The translations under genes were made by a program, and so were the position numbers. Below are positions 35,281 to 47,400 of a stretch of DNA of 64,000 nucleotides, one piece after another; the first letter of the stretch is position 1, and every line of letters begins with the position of its first letter. This DNA comes from Anaeramoeba flamelloides. Lineage: Eukaryota; Metamonada; Anaeramoebidae. The notes beneath the pieces are model-generated. The model was given only the letters and a program-made list of their open reading frames with translations. It had not been told where the DNA came from and did no database searches. The stretch spans positions 8,230,501 to 8,294,500 of the forward strand of contig JANTQA010000008.1 of assembly GCA_027625915.1 (NCBI GenBank), in the 5' to 3' direction.

Positions 35281-37176
35281 GTGACTAGTCTTTATTAAAT
35301 TTTTTTAGGTAAATTAAATAGAGGCCTAGAATTTTTTTTTGCCAATTACTTAGATTTGAAATCAAAGTGAAAAACTTTTTTTTATAGTAATGATATCTCG
35401 TTAAATGACATTCATTAAATTTAGTTATTGTTTTTATAGAAAGAAAAAATTTTTCTTTTTTTCGCTATCTTGAAAGTTGCTTTTTTTCAACTTTTCGCAA
35501 AAATATAAAAAATAAAAAAAAATATGATCAAGAAAGCAAAACCTTGTTGTGTTTGTGGAACACCTATAATAAATAATTTGAAAAATAAACATGAAAAGGC
35601 TTTTTTGTGGATTTGCAAGAGAAAATCAGTTTGATTCGAAAAAAATATACAATATAAGCTTACTCAAAATAAAAAATTTGTTTCTTTTCTTATACCATTC
35701 TTTTTTTTTTTCATTAATTTACTTTTTGAGTTTACGTTCTTTTTTTTTTTGTTGAATTTCAAGTTTTAAAAAGTGTTCCCAAATTATCATTCCAAAAGTT
35801 TTTGTCAGAGTCATAAAAAATAATAAAAGAAAAGAATTAAGAACTATTTTTTTAAAAAGTAATAATTGATAAGATAAATTGAGTTCTTCATAGAGTCAAG
35901 TTGGATTAAGAGAAGCGAATAAGAAAATATTCACTCGTTTTCAATTATTTTTTCGTTTTTAAAAATGAGAATAAATAGTATTTTTGAGAAAATAATTAAA
36001 TCCAAAATTAATCAAAAAATTCTCTTCTGTTAAAGGTATTTTTTTTTTAAAAAAATTTTAAAATACACTTTTTTTGACTAGAATTGTAAATTTTTTAAAA
36101 AACATGAACTAAAAGTTCTAACATTGAAAAAAACATTCTATTTTCAATTTTATACATATTTCAATATAAGGATTCCTTATTTAGTCATTGGTCATAAAAA
36201 AATTAATAGAGACTAGTCCCTTAATGGAAGATATTTCTCCAGTTTTCCATTTTTAGTGTTTTTTGGGTCGTAGGGACATATTATTTAATCTATATAACAT
36301 TTATATACCACACATGTGCAATTACTGATATATTAATATTTTAAGTTTTTACCTAAATTCGTCATTTTTCCAAAAACAATAAAACTTTTCCTATATTCCC
36401 ATACGGGAGTAGCCCTTTCCCATAATAAAAACAAACTTTAATAATAGCAAAAAATTTAATTTAATGAACAAATATAAATGTTTCAGTTGTTTTTTGATTT
36501 ATGAAAATTAAACCAAATAGCGTCATAAATTGCCCAATTTATATAAATTTTTTTTTTATTTTCTTTTTTGATAAAAAACAAATATTTCTAGAGTATAGAA
36601 CTGAATATTAAAATAGTAATTTTTTTATTATAATCGATAAATTCTATTTATAAAAATATTTATTTTCAAATTTTGAATTAAAATTGGCCAATAATTTTGA
36701 AATGAAGTTTATTTTCGATTTTTAAATTTTGATTACAACAGGCAAACGTTTTAATTCTTAACTTAAATTGGAATTTTTTGTTATTAGAATCCATAAGTTT
36801 GTTAACAAGAAACCGCTGACATGTATGTGCATTGGAAAAGTTTTTTAGTTAATCAATAAATGGCAAATTGAGTAAAAAAACTTGTATTATTAAGACATCA
36901 AATATTGAATATGTGTGGTACATAAATGTTATATAAATTAAATAATATTTCCCTACGACCCAAAAAACACTAAAAATGGAAAACTGGGGAAAATGATCTT
37001 AATAAGGGACTAGTCTCTATTATTTTTTTTTCTGACCAATTTCTAAATAAGGATTCCTAATCTAGAAATATGTTTAATATTGAAAATAAACAGGGTTTTC
37101 AAATCTAAATAATTCACATAAAATGTTCTCAATCTAAATTAAATTTAGGTTTAAAAATTTAAGAGAGATCAGTTAC
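35281..37176. mobile_element. Large TIR element with interrupted left arm
   Basis: The outer ends pair (GTGACTAGTCTTTATTAAA on the left, GTAACTGATCTCTCTTAAA reversed on the right). Inner arms about 36150-36370 and 36860-37065 pair strongly, with AATAGAGACTAGTCCCTTAAT, a GGGTCGTAGGGA tract and ATATAACATTTATATACCAC. The left arm is separated from its outer end by ~0.78 kb (35370-36150) that has no partner on the right, so it looks like a later insertion or deletion product. A solo arm occurs at 18262-18450, and the centre resembles the foldback at 45837-46440. No transposase is seen. Confidence 0.75.
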
Positions 37177-37405
37177 TTAAAACCAATTAATTTCAAATTT
37201 TCCAAATTTTATTCGTAAATTAATAAAAACGGACTTAGCATTAAGTGTTTTCCTTCAAATCCAAAAAATTTCAATATCTTGACTTTTGATCACTTGTCAT
37301 TCTTTTAATTCTTTTTATTTTCTTCAGAATTGTATTTCATTATTTATAAAACATAAAATAGGAAAATAGTTGAACGAAAATAAGTATATCTTCAATCACG
37401 ATCTA

Positions 37406-37883
37406 CTGTAGTCAAAATAAAGCGTGCAAAAAAATTTAATGCGTGTTTCAAAATAAAAAGCGTGTTTTTTTGTTATAGAAGACCTATACATTAACCAATC
37501 AAAGAAACCAATAATAAACCCTAAAAAAATATGGTATTGGTTTCTTAAAGTTCTATTATTTAAAAAGAAATTCTAAAAATGAAGGATCAAATTACAAGAT
37601 TTATCTCAAAAAATAGAGTAAATTTTTTGTTAGATTTTTTATCCAAAAAAAAAACAAAAAATTTCAAAAAAATTTAGAATATTATGGAAAATTTTCAACT
37701 ATTGGCATGAATAATTTAAATTTTACTGAAAATAACTCGACCTTTACTTTCAAAATTTATTTGGACTCAGGTATACTGTTTGGTAGTAGATTGGATGTTA
37801 CATTAGTAGAGAATAAAAAAAATCACGGATAATATTTTGAAACACGGATTGTAGTTGTTGTGCACGCATTATTTTGATCACTG
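37406..37883. mobile_element. Tc1/mariner-like MITE, copy B (478 bp)
   Basis: Flanked by TA at 37404-37405 and 37884-37885. The right end reversed reads CAGTGATCAAAATAATGCGT, and the left end CTGTAGTCAAAATAAAGCGT. The interior is shared in reverse orientation with copy A (25775-26244). It lies about 220 bp upstream of the ankyrin gene's ATG and may sit in its promoter. Confidence 0.82.
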
Positions 37884-38108
37884 TAAATTTTTTTTGAAAA
37901 TTTTTTTTTCAATGCTACCTCACCCCTAAATTACACCAGTAATTGAGTAACTATTGATAAAATTTCAAGCTAGGCAAATAATTGATTTAATTGCAAAACC
38001 ATTTTCTTGTCTTGTTTCTTTCAAGATATTTTTTCAATCGAACAACTTTTTATTCTTATTTGCAACTCCAAAACAATTTATTTGTTTTTCCGATCTTAAA
38101 ATCAGTCG

Positions 38109-39995
38109 ATGTCGAAAAAAAAAGGAAGGAAAAGAACAGAACAAAAGCATCAAAATAAAAAAAAAAGAAAGAACAATGTGAAAAGATCAAAGCAGTTTAA
38201 CCAACGAAACAAACCGAATGATGTAGAGCTCGAAAAATTGCTCTTCCAAGAATTGGCAAAACCAAAACCTTGTCTTAAAAGAATCAAGATTTACATTCAA
38301 GACTTGGAACATTTAAATTTCCAAAATAATGATTCTATTTTCCCGTCTTTTGGTTTGAGTCCTCTGATGGTTGTGTGCAGAGCGAGTGGTGATCCGAATC
38401 TAGTCAGGCTGATGCTAGATCATGGCTCAAATCCAAATTCTCTCTCGCGTGACGATTACACAGCAAGCCAAATCCTCTGTATGAATGATCGACTAACGAT
38501 CAAAGAACAAATCGAGAGCTTAAAATTGCTCAAATCTTATGGTGGCGATTTAAATATTGCCAAAAGTAGCCAAACTGTTTTAGGGTTGTTATTACAAAGG
38601 GAAGGCATCTCATTAAAAGATTTAAAAATCTTAACAAAGAAATTGCAATGCTCGTTTCAAATTGGCACATCTTTTATTGACTACATAAATTGCTCTCAAG
38701 AAAAAAAAGTGGCAGTGTTGGATTACATGCTCGATCAAAAGGCACATTTACCTTTCATCCCAACAGAAAAAAAAAAAAGGAAAAAGAATGTGAAAAAAAA
38801 AAAACAGAACCGTTTTGTCCTTGATCTTATGACTTCAAATGTCCCAACAGATTATTTCCCACGCTTAATTGAAAGCGGGATTGAAATTCCGCCAAACAAG
38901 ATTCTCAATAAAAAGAAAAAAGAGGCACTCTTGCATATAATGTGCAGCTACAGGAAAATACGAAGATTGGATCGAATCCAATTTTTAATCAATCACGGCT
39001 CTGATATTAATGCCTTGAATCACAAAGGGAAAAGTGCTTTAGATTTGTTATGGAAACCAACTACATCGAGAATATTGGATACAATAAATTGTGATCAGAA
39101 TTTGGAATGCATCGAATATTTAATTGAAAAAGGGATTGAATTTGATGTAGAAAAAAGGATTGGTAATAAAAACAATTCCCCTTTCCATTATGCACTTCAA
39201 GAGGACTGTGTGCCCAAAGTGTTTGATTTTTTGCTCGGCTGTGGTGTTGATTTGAACTATCAAAATAACAAGAAAGAAACAGCATTCCATATCGCTTGCA
39301 AAAATAGGAAACCCAATTATGATATCATAAAATCCTTAGTGAACCAAGGTGCCAATATTAATTTAAAGAATAGCCAGGAGAGAACAGGGCTAGACTACTT
39401 ATGGCACAAAAAATGTTTCAAAACAATTGATTTCCTTCTCTCAAAATCCGCAACGATCAACCCAAATATTCATAAATCTGGATCGACAATTCTGCATATG
39501 ATAATTCCAAAAATTTGGTCAAATTATTTCCATTTGATCGAAAAAGTAATTAAAGCAGGAGTAGATATCAATAAAAAAAATAGTTTGAATGAAACTTGTT
39601 TTGAAATTGCCATTCGAGATAATCAAGATTTACAAATGGTCCGCTTTTTAATAAAAAATGGTTCAAATTTTGAACCAAAGAAAATTTATTTCAATAATGA
39701 GACCATATTACATCAAATTTGCACAAACTATTATACAAATTATCATCTAATTCATTTTGTAATTGAAAATGGTTGTCCTGTAAATCTTCAAAATTTTAAT
39801 GGGGACACTTTCCTTCATATATTGTTAGATAGAATTATTAGTCATTTAAATTTTTTCGAAATTTTAAAACTAATCAAGAATTTAAAGAAAAATAATTTTC
39901 GTTTTAATATTCAAAATAGAAAGGGTAAAACAGTTTTAAATTATTTTATTCAAAAATTCAAAATTCTGAATCGGCGGATGAGATTAAACTTCTGA
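38109..39995 (+). CDS. Ankyrin-repeat protein
   Basis: A 628-residue intronless gene with TGA stop. Ankyrin repeats are protein-binding solenoids. The N terminus (1-45) is strongly basic (KKKGRKRTEQKHQNKKKRK), possibly a nuclear or nucleolar signal. Repeats then follow to near the end. Clear ones are GLSPLMVVCRASGDPNLVRL with HGSNPN (about 82-110), EALLHIMCSYRK with NHGSDINALN (about 273-305), NSPFHYAL with GCGVDLNYQN (about 355-386), ETAFHIACKNRKPNYDIIKS with QGANINLKN (about 390-421), and further ones around 455-600. A K-rich insertion lies near residue 220. No other domain is recognised, so neither partner nor enzyme activity can be inferred. An earlier overlapping frame starting at 37954 is not convincing, and the ATG at 38109 opens the repeat frame. 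Confidence 0.88.
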   Translation: MSKKKGRKRTEQKHQNKKKRKNNVKRSKQFNQRNKPNDVELEKLLFQELAKPKPCLKRIKIYIQDLEHLNFQNNDSIFPSFGLSPLMVVCRASGDPNLVRLMLDHGSNPNSLSRDDYTASQILCMNDRLTIKEQIESLKLLKSYGGDLNIAKSSQTVLGLLLQREGISLKDLKILTKKLQCSFQIGTSFIDYINCSQEKKVAVLDYMLDQKAHLPFIPTEKKKRKKNVKKKKQNRFVLDLMTSNVPTDYFPRLIESGIEIPPNKILNKKKKEALLHIMCSYRKIRRLDRIQFLINHGSDINALNHKGKSALDLLWKPTTSRILDTINCDQNLECIEYLIEKGIEFDVEKRIGNKNNSPFHYALQEDCVPKVFDFLLGCGVDLNYQNNKKETAFHIACKNRKPNYDIIKSLVNQGANINLKNSQERTGLDYLWHKKCFKTIDFLLSKSATINPNIHKSGSTILHMIIPKIWSNYFHLIEKVIKAGVDINKKNSLNETCFEIAIRDNQDLQMVRFLIKNGSNFEPKKIYFNNETILHQICTNYYTNYHLIHFVIENGCPVNLQNFNGDTFLHILLDRIISHLNFFEILKLIKNLKKNNFRFNIQNRKGKTVLNYFIQKFKILNRRMRLNF

Positions 39996-41651
39996 TACCA
40001 ACACTTGGTATCTTATATTCATTAATTAAAAATAATAATTATGTGGAAAAAATCTTTTTTTTTTTTTTTTTTTTTTTTAATTATTTATATAAATACTAGA
40101 TTAGAAATGAAAGTTTTAATTTTTTCTATTGGATTTTTAACAATAAATACAAATATATATATATATATATATACTACTAAATATTTGAATTACAAGTACT
40201 AACAATTGACTTTTAAAAACAGCCAACCAAGTTTATTGAATCTGGACAATTTATTACAAGATTTTAATTTTTTTGTGAAATCTATTGATTTTATTATTGT
40301 TTTACAAAGAAAACTCAAAAAATTATACTATTATCTAATTTTTTAATTTTTTGTTTTGATTTACGAGTAAGATATTTTGATGAAATAATTGTAGTTTTTT
40401 TATTATTATTTGTAATACTAGAATTATCAAAAATAATAATTTAATTGGCCCATTTCATGAGAAGATTCAGATTTTGAATCATATCTATTATAGCTAAAAG
40501 AATCATTTAATCCATATTTTAACATAAAGTCTTATATTTTATTTTTAAAAAAAAATAAGAAAAGTAACAAAAAAATTTGAAAATAAATTACAATATTATC
40601 ATTGTAATAATGAAAATTAAGTATTTCAAAAATTTTATGAAGATTTCAAACAAAATTAAAAAAAAAAAAAAGAAATAAAGAAAGTTGTGTGTGTAAAACA
40701 ACAGCATATTAAATAAAAGTTGTATTAAAGAAGAATAAAAAATGATTTAAGATTGAAAAATATAAAATATTTTTTCTGTATATATACTTTTGGCATATTT
40801 AATATCCATTCTGGAAAAAAAAGGATTTTTAAATTATTTTTAGTTATAAAATAGTAGACAAAAGAAAATTTTTTCAATTATTTATTTTAATTATTTTTTG
40901 TTTCATAATAAAACAAATATCATCAACATAAATTATTTCCAAGTCGGAAGTGACTGAGTTGTAATGTGATAATTACAAGTGTATAAAGGGTTTGAATCAA
41001 TATTATAAGAAAAAATTTATTTTGGAAATTTCAAAATTGAAAACATTTTTTCAAATTTTCAATCATTTTTTCCGATATTATTCGAATAATTTGCTTTTTA
41101 ACACCTAATTCAGTTGCAAAAAATTTTTTTACGGCAATATAGATAGTCACAAAATAAAAACTTGTTGTTCTGAAGTTATTGAGAAAGTAAAAATGATTGT
41201 AGAGAAATCATTTTGATTTCTATTGGAATTTTATTTGATCTTCAATAGGAGATCAAAATGAACATTGTTGTTTTTCTCTATAGGAAACTAAAAAAATTGA
41301 GATTTTCAATTTTTTAGGAAATATATTGATTTATTAGTTATATTTCATCAGATATATCAAAATTCATAAAAGTTTATTATTCTATTTATTTCTTATTTAA
41401 TCTTCAAAGATCAATTATTAACAATAATTGATATTTGGAAAAACTGTTGGTTTCTTTTGACTGAAACAGAGTTTATATATATATAATTTATTATTTATTT
41501 ATTTAGAGAAAAGAAGAATTAAAGGAAATTATATCAAATCAAAAATAAAGAGAAGAAGAAAAATAATTAAAATATTGATAAAATAAAGAAAATCATTCAC
41601 ATGGCTAAATGAAAAATATACACGTTCTGAATCAACAGGCTACAGAAAAGA

Positions 41652-41692
<41 letters not shown>

Positions 41693-44455
41693 TATATATA
41701 TTATAAAGTATTAAGGAATAACAGATAATTAAATCTACTTTACAAGTCATTTTTCAAATTCTAATTAGTGTATTCTCCTTAAATACTAAAAATTATCAAA
41801 AAAAAAAATAGAATAAAATAATAATAAAGCTGAATTCAAGATCATTTAAATGACCTAAAGAATTTTTATAATTGAAAGTTCAATATAAACTCTTAGTTAG
41901 AAGATTTATTTTTAAGAATTAAATTTTGTTTTTTTTTTTGTTTTCTTTTTTTAGGTTCTTTACTGTTCTTTTTTATTTTCAGTAATTAAAAGTTAAAAAA
42001 AAAACTATATTTCAAAAAAAAAAAGAAAGACAAAAGAAAAATTAAAGTAAAAATTTTACAAAAATGAAAAAAACTGATACTGATCTAAAATTTAAAATAT
42101 TTTATGATTAGTTTATTAAATAATTCTAAACAAAATTAATTCTAATATCATTAAATTGTGATTTGAAATTTTTGGAATAATATTTAGTCCAAAAATTTGA
42201 TCTTATTAATTAAAAAAAATTCTTCTCTTTAGAATAAAATCACCCTCATATAAGAAAAAAATTATGTATTTGGAGACAAATGTAAACAATTGAATGATCA
42301 ATAAACATTCTCCAAAGTTGAAAATTAAATTTCCTAAATTTTGTTTTGAAATGTAGATTAGTAGTGATAAAAATTCAAACTTTTTAAAAAATTGAATAAA
42401 TTAACTCTCAGATATTTTTTTTAAATTATTTTTCAAATTTTTGATAATTATTTTGAAAAAAAAAATAACCTTGTATGAATAAAAAATAAAAATAATTGGA
42501 TTCTTTAGATTTGTATATTGATGATTATTGAGTTAATCTTTAAAATTAAAAAAAAAATCACAAAAAAAAAATTGTTACTTTCAGAGATTCCAAATCATAA
42601 TTTTTAAAGATGTGGGGATTTATTTTTTGATTTTTCTATTTCAATTTGGAAAATTCAGGTTTTAAAAATGTTCAAAATGGCTAATTTTAATTTTAATCCT
42701 TAGTAAAAAACTCAATAATTTATTATCCAAAAAGTTTTATAATCGATTTTTTCAAGTCATTTGACAAAACATTCAACAAATATCATTTATATTCTATTAT
42801 AACGACTTGAATTATCAAAAAACCATTGTTTGTCATTTTATTTTAAGCAAGTAAGTACATTTTACCATTTTGAAAATTTGTTAATTGTCTAAATATTACT
42901 GATAATTATTTTTTGCGTACTTTATGATTTTGAAACTTTGAAAACAAAAAAACATTCACTAGTCTATTTGTGAAAAGAATGCAAATCCAAAGTAATTAAG
43001 AGTTGGATCTTCCATTTCTTGATTGTTGAAACATTTTTTTTTGATTAAATTTTTGAGTTGTATTAAATTAGGTTTTGGATCTAGAAATGTGTTTATAGAA
43101 ACGAGTGAAATTAAACCAAGAATAAACCAAAAAAATAGATCAAAAAAGGTGTCTTCTTTGAAATAAATCTTTTCTTTTAAAAGACCAAACATTAAAGATC
43201 ACCTTACCAAAGAAATTTGTTGAAACTAAGAATAATCAAAAATAAAATTGATAAAACCTATTTTCGAAAGATTTTTTTTCTTATCTTCTTAATAAGAATA
43301 AATAGAAAACAAGATATTGTGTTAGGATTTTTCGTTCCATTCCTATTTATAATTATTTTACAAAACTATTTTTTATATATTTTGTTTTCAAATTTCTTTT
43401 CTCAAATATTTTTATCAAACAATACCAAAATAAAGGAATACTATTACAAAAATTAAAATAAAGGTGTTGAATACTCAAAATCAAAAAACACTTACAATAT
43501 ATTCAACTCAAAATATAAGAAAAATTTTTTAAAAATTTCAATCAGAATTCAGAATTATTTAAAGTTCTCATTATAATGAAGAATAAATAAATAAAATCAA
43601 ACAAATTTATCCAAAAATCTTTATTTCTAAAGAAGAAATTCAATAAGTATCATATTTTCTAAACCCAAATCAAGAATTAGACGAATTAAATGAAAATAGA
43701 ATTTTTAAATTCATTTTGAAAATTCTTTAGAAATATTGTAATTTGCTGATTAAAAGTTTTACAAACAAAAGTGTTTCCATGAAGAATTAAAAATAAAACC
43801 AAATTAAGAAGAAATAATTGTTTCAAAGGTTACAGATAAGATCAAGAAATAAATGATCTTTTTTTTTTATTTTCTTTTGATCAATCTTTTCATTTTTTTC
43901 AATTCACCATTTTTTATAGGTATGAAAATATATTATAATATGGATATATTTCACTCTTGGTATTTATTAAAATATCAATGTATTTTACTTAAAGAAAAGG
44001 ATTTGAAAAATTCAGTTTCGTATAAAAGATGGCACTCAAAATTTGAAAAATATACGTACTCCCTTAAAAAAACGTAATATAACAATCAAAAAAGGTTTTT
44101 GATACAAGCAAATTCTCAAAGTCTAGGGTGAAATTCTCAAAACAAAAATGAAAACAAAGTCAAATTGTTTTGAATTCAAGTGTATTAAAACAATAATAAA
44201 CAAAATATCAAGATTTTTCCAAAAATCTACTCCTATTACTTTTCTGAAAATTTTCTTTTTAAAAATAGCTTGAAACTACTAAAATGAAGTAAAAAATTAC
44301 CAAACTGATAGACCCTTTTGAAAGAAAGTTACCGAAATAATTCACCAAACTTACCCGATCATATGAAAATCAGAACTTTTAAGAACTTTTATTTTTTCTA
44401 AAACATTCAACTTTTTTATACTTATTGGGAACTTTGAATTTTTCCAAATTCAAAT
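39996..44455. other. Long intergenic region with repeats
   Basis: No confident gene. 41160-41490 is a dispersed repeat also at 60175-60490 (direct) and 53240-53545 (inverted): AAAATGATTGTAGAGAAAT, GATCAAAATGAACATTGTTG and ATAATTGATATTTGGAAAAA are shared. AT microsatellites lie at about 40152-40173 and 41653-41701. A run of T at 40056-40079 follows the ankyrin gene. A short frame at 43922-44077 (MKIYYNMDIFHSWYLLKY...) is preceded by TTTTTTATAG and could be an orphan exon, but nothing supports it further. Confidence 0.55.
42959..43192 (-). CDS. Short unrecognised frame with one possible membrane segment
   Basis: 77 codons on the minus strand with protein-like composition. A hydrophobic stretch (FFDLFFWFILGLISLVS) after about residue 16 could span a membrane, followed by a basic/polar end with LIQLKNLIKKKCFNNQEMED. 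No family is recognised and no neighbouring exon can be joined to it. It may be chance, an exon, or a small membrane protein. Confidence 0.2.
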   Translation of the reverse strand: MFGLLKEKIYFKEDTFFDLFFWFILGLISLVSINTFLDPKPNLIQLKNLIKKKCFNNQEMEDPTLNYFGFAFFSQID

Positions 44456-47400
44456 ATGTACCATAAATGGTGTTGGCTTCAAAATGAGTGGCCAGAAGGA
44501 CACACTAAATTGGGATCTTTGAATTATAATTCGGTAGTAGAGTATAAGACTTTGTTTTATTTATTTGGTGGATTTGGTGAAAATGGGAGTGGCTTGAGTA
44601 ATTTGTGGTGTTTAAAAAATACCGTTTGGGGAATTATAAAAACTTCAGGAAAAACACCGTCGCCAAGATACAAACATAGATCCTGTGTGGCTAGTGATCG
44701 GATGTGGGTTTTTGGTAATATTTCTTATTTGCAGATCTTAAAAAACAAAAGAAAAATTAAAAAAAAAAAAAACATTAGATTTCTTTTTGTTTGGTCTCCT
44801 TTCGAACCAAAACAAAACAAAACAAAACAAAACAAAAAAATCTCAAAATTTTTCAACAAAACAAAAATGCTGAAAAATACAACTAAATTTTTTTGTTCTT
44901 TATCCTGTTCTAAAAAAATGATTTCCCTACACTTTCTCCATAGGTGGGTGTCAAATGGAAAACAAACATTTAGGGGATTTTTTTTCATATGAATTTTCAA
45001 CAAATAAGTGGAAAAGAATCAAATCAAAAGGAACCATGCCTTGCGCAAGGTTTTCGCACACACTCACCACTTATGATGAAGATAGGATCGTTCTTCATGG
45101 CGGGTGTGGATCCAAGAAATCACCACTAAACGATCTTTGGTTCTACATCATCTCTGAAAATAAATGGGTCGAATACTCACCAGAACAAGAAAATATCCAA
45201 CCAATACCAAGACACTCCCACACAACAGTTGTGATGAATAAGGAATTGTTTGTCTTTGGTGGGGAAAATGGGCAAACAAAGTTGAACACACTTTCTAAAT
45301 GCCAATTTATTAAAAAGACAGTACAATGGGCAAACCTGGAGCCATATGGAAAGGTACCGAATCCAAGAAGAGACCACTCTGCAGTCACTTATCAAAACAA
45401 AATGTTTGTCTTTTCGCTTTGACCTATTTTTAAACTTTTTATTATTTTTAAAATTCTGACTTTATCTAAGTTTACAGACAAACAAACCCAAATTGAAATC
45501 AATAATATTCACAAGTACGACAAACGATTTTTTTAATTACCATTTGAGTAAAAAAAGTGAAATGTGGAAAAAAAGTGAAACACTATTTTTAATTGCAATA
45601 AAATCACACAAACCTGAAAATGAAAACCAAAATCAATTAAAAGAAGAAACAACTCAACTACAAAGAACAATTCATTATAATCTTCCCAATTGAATCAACA
45701 AATACAGTCTAGGCACTACTTTATTATCTAGTTCTTTAGAGTGGTTTTGGAAATCGCAAAATATAGTCAATTTATTCAACAAATTTTTAATGATCATAGA
45801 TCAATCAAAAGAAAAACCCCAAACGAAAAGACAGTTCAGTCAGTTCCACTTATAAGGCACAAACAATCAACAAAAAGTAAAATCTATTAATAAAAGAAAA
45901 ATTCCGTTTTAGAGCACAAATTCTGATTCTGCACATGTACAAAAAACGATATCTTAATATTTTAAGTTTTTTTACTAAATTTGTCATTTTCTCCAAAAAT
46001 AATAAAAGTTTTCCGATGCGCGCATTCGAGAGTAGCTTTTTGACATAAAAAACAAGCTATTAAATAGTAAAAAATTCCATTTAATAATCGAATAAAAATG
46101 TTTGGGGTTGTTTTTGTTTTTTGATTTCTGAAAATTATTTTCGATTTTTGAATTTCTGTTTCTTCCCCAAAAATTTTTATTCTTTCATTAAATTGTTTTT
46201 TTTGCTATTAGAAACATCAATTTTTTTATGACGATAAACCTATCCTTTCGGGGCGCATAAAGGAAAAGTTTCACCTTTTTTGGAGAAAATGACAAATTTA
46301 GTAAAAAAACTTAAAATATTAAGATATCGTTTTTTGTACATGTGCAGAATCAGAATGTGTGCTCTAATTTGGAATTTTTCTTTTATTAATAGATTTTACT
46401 TTTTGTTGATTGTTTGTGTATTAAAAGTCGAACTGACTAAATTTTTTAAATAATTTTTAATAAGATACTGTTAATTTCTGATTAATAAATGAAAATTTTC
46501 ATAGCAAGTTCCAGAAAATATTTTACTAATTGTTTAATGAAAAAAACCCAAAGATCTTTTCAAAATCAATTAAAATGAGATTTAATGAAACTTCCTTATT
46601 GGAATTTCAGATAAAATTTTAGTTAAGATAAATTGATTTTAACAGTACCAATCAAAAGAAAAACCCATAACGAAAAGGTAGTCTTTGAAAAACTGTTATG
46701 TTTCGAAACCTCCGTTTTTTCTTTAGCCATTTATTTTTTCTTTTATTAATTGATCTTATTTTACGTTTTCAGTTTCGTATGAATATTTCCAATGAAAAAA
46801 TAGTGTTGAACTTTTTTTCCACATTTCACTTTTTTTTCCCAATGGGTAACATCACATAAACCAAATTCATTTTAAGGAATATCTAAAATAAAGCCAATAC
46901 AGAGCCCCTATGGAACAAAACATTGTTGAATTATGTCCTTTATCTCTTGAGATCCAGAAGAAAATTATAAAATTTCAAAATTTTTTTAGGAATTTGAAAT
47001 ATTACTGAATCCAAGTTGTAAGTATTTTTTACAAGACAACCATTATTCTTCTCAGGCAATTTTGTTATCAAGTTTTCAGTAAAAACCTTTGAAAAAATTC
47101 AGCCTTATCAATAATGGTTTGGTTATGGTTTTTACTACCAACTTACAATTAAGAATCTGAATTAGGAAAAAATTTTCCATTAATAACAATTTTGAAATTT
47201 TATAATTTTCTCTGGATCTCAAGAGATAAAGGACATAATTCAACAACGTTTTGTTCAATAGGTCCATCATATTCGCCATGTTTTAGATAATGCTTAAATC
47301 AATAAAGAGCTATAATAAACCAAAATAACTGCTATGAAAAAAAAAATGAAACACATTTTTTAAGGCTCTAGTAACTGCCATGCATTTTATTCAGACACAA

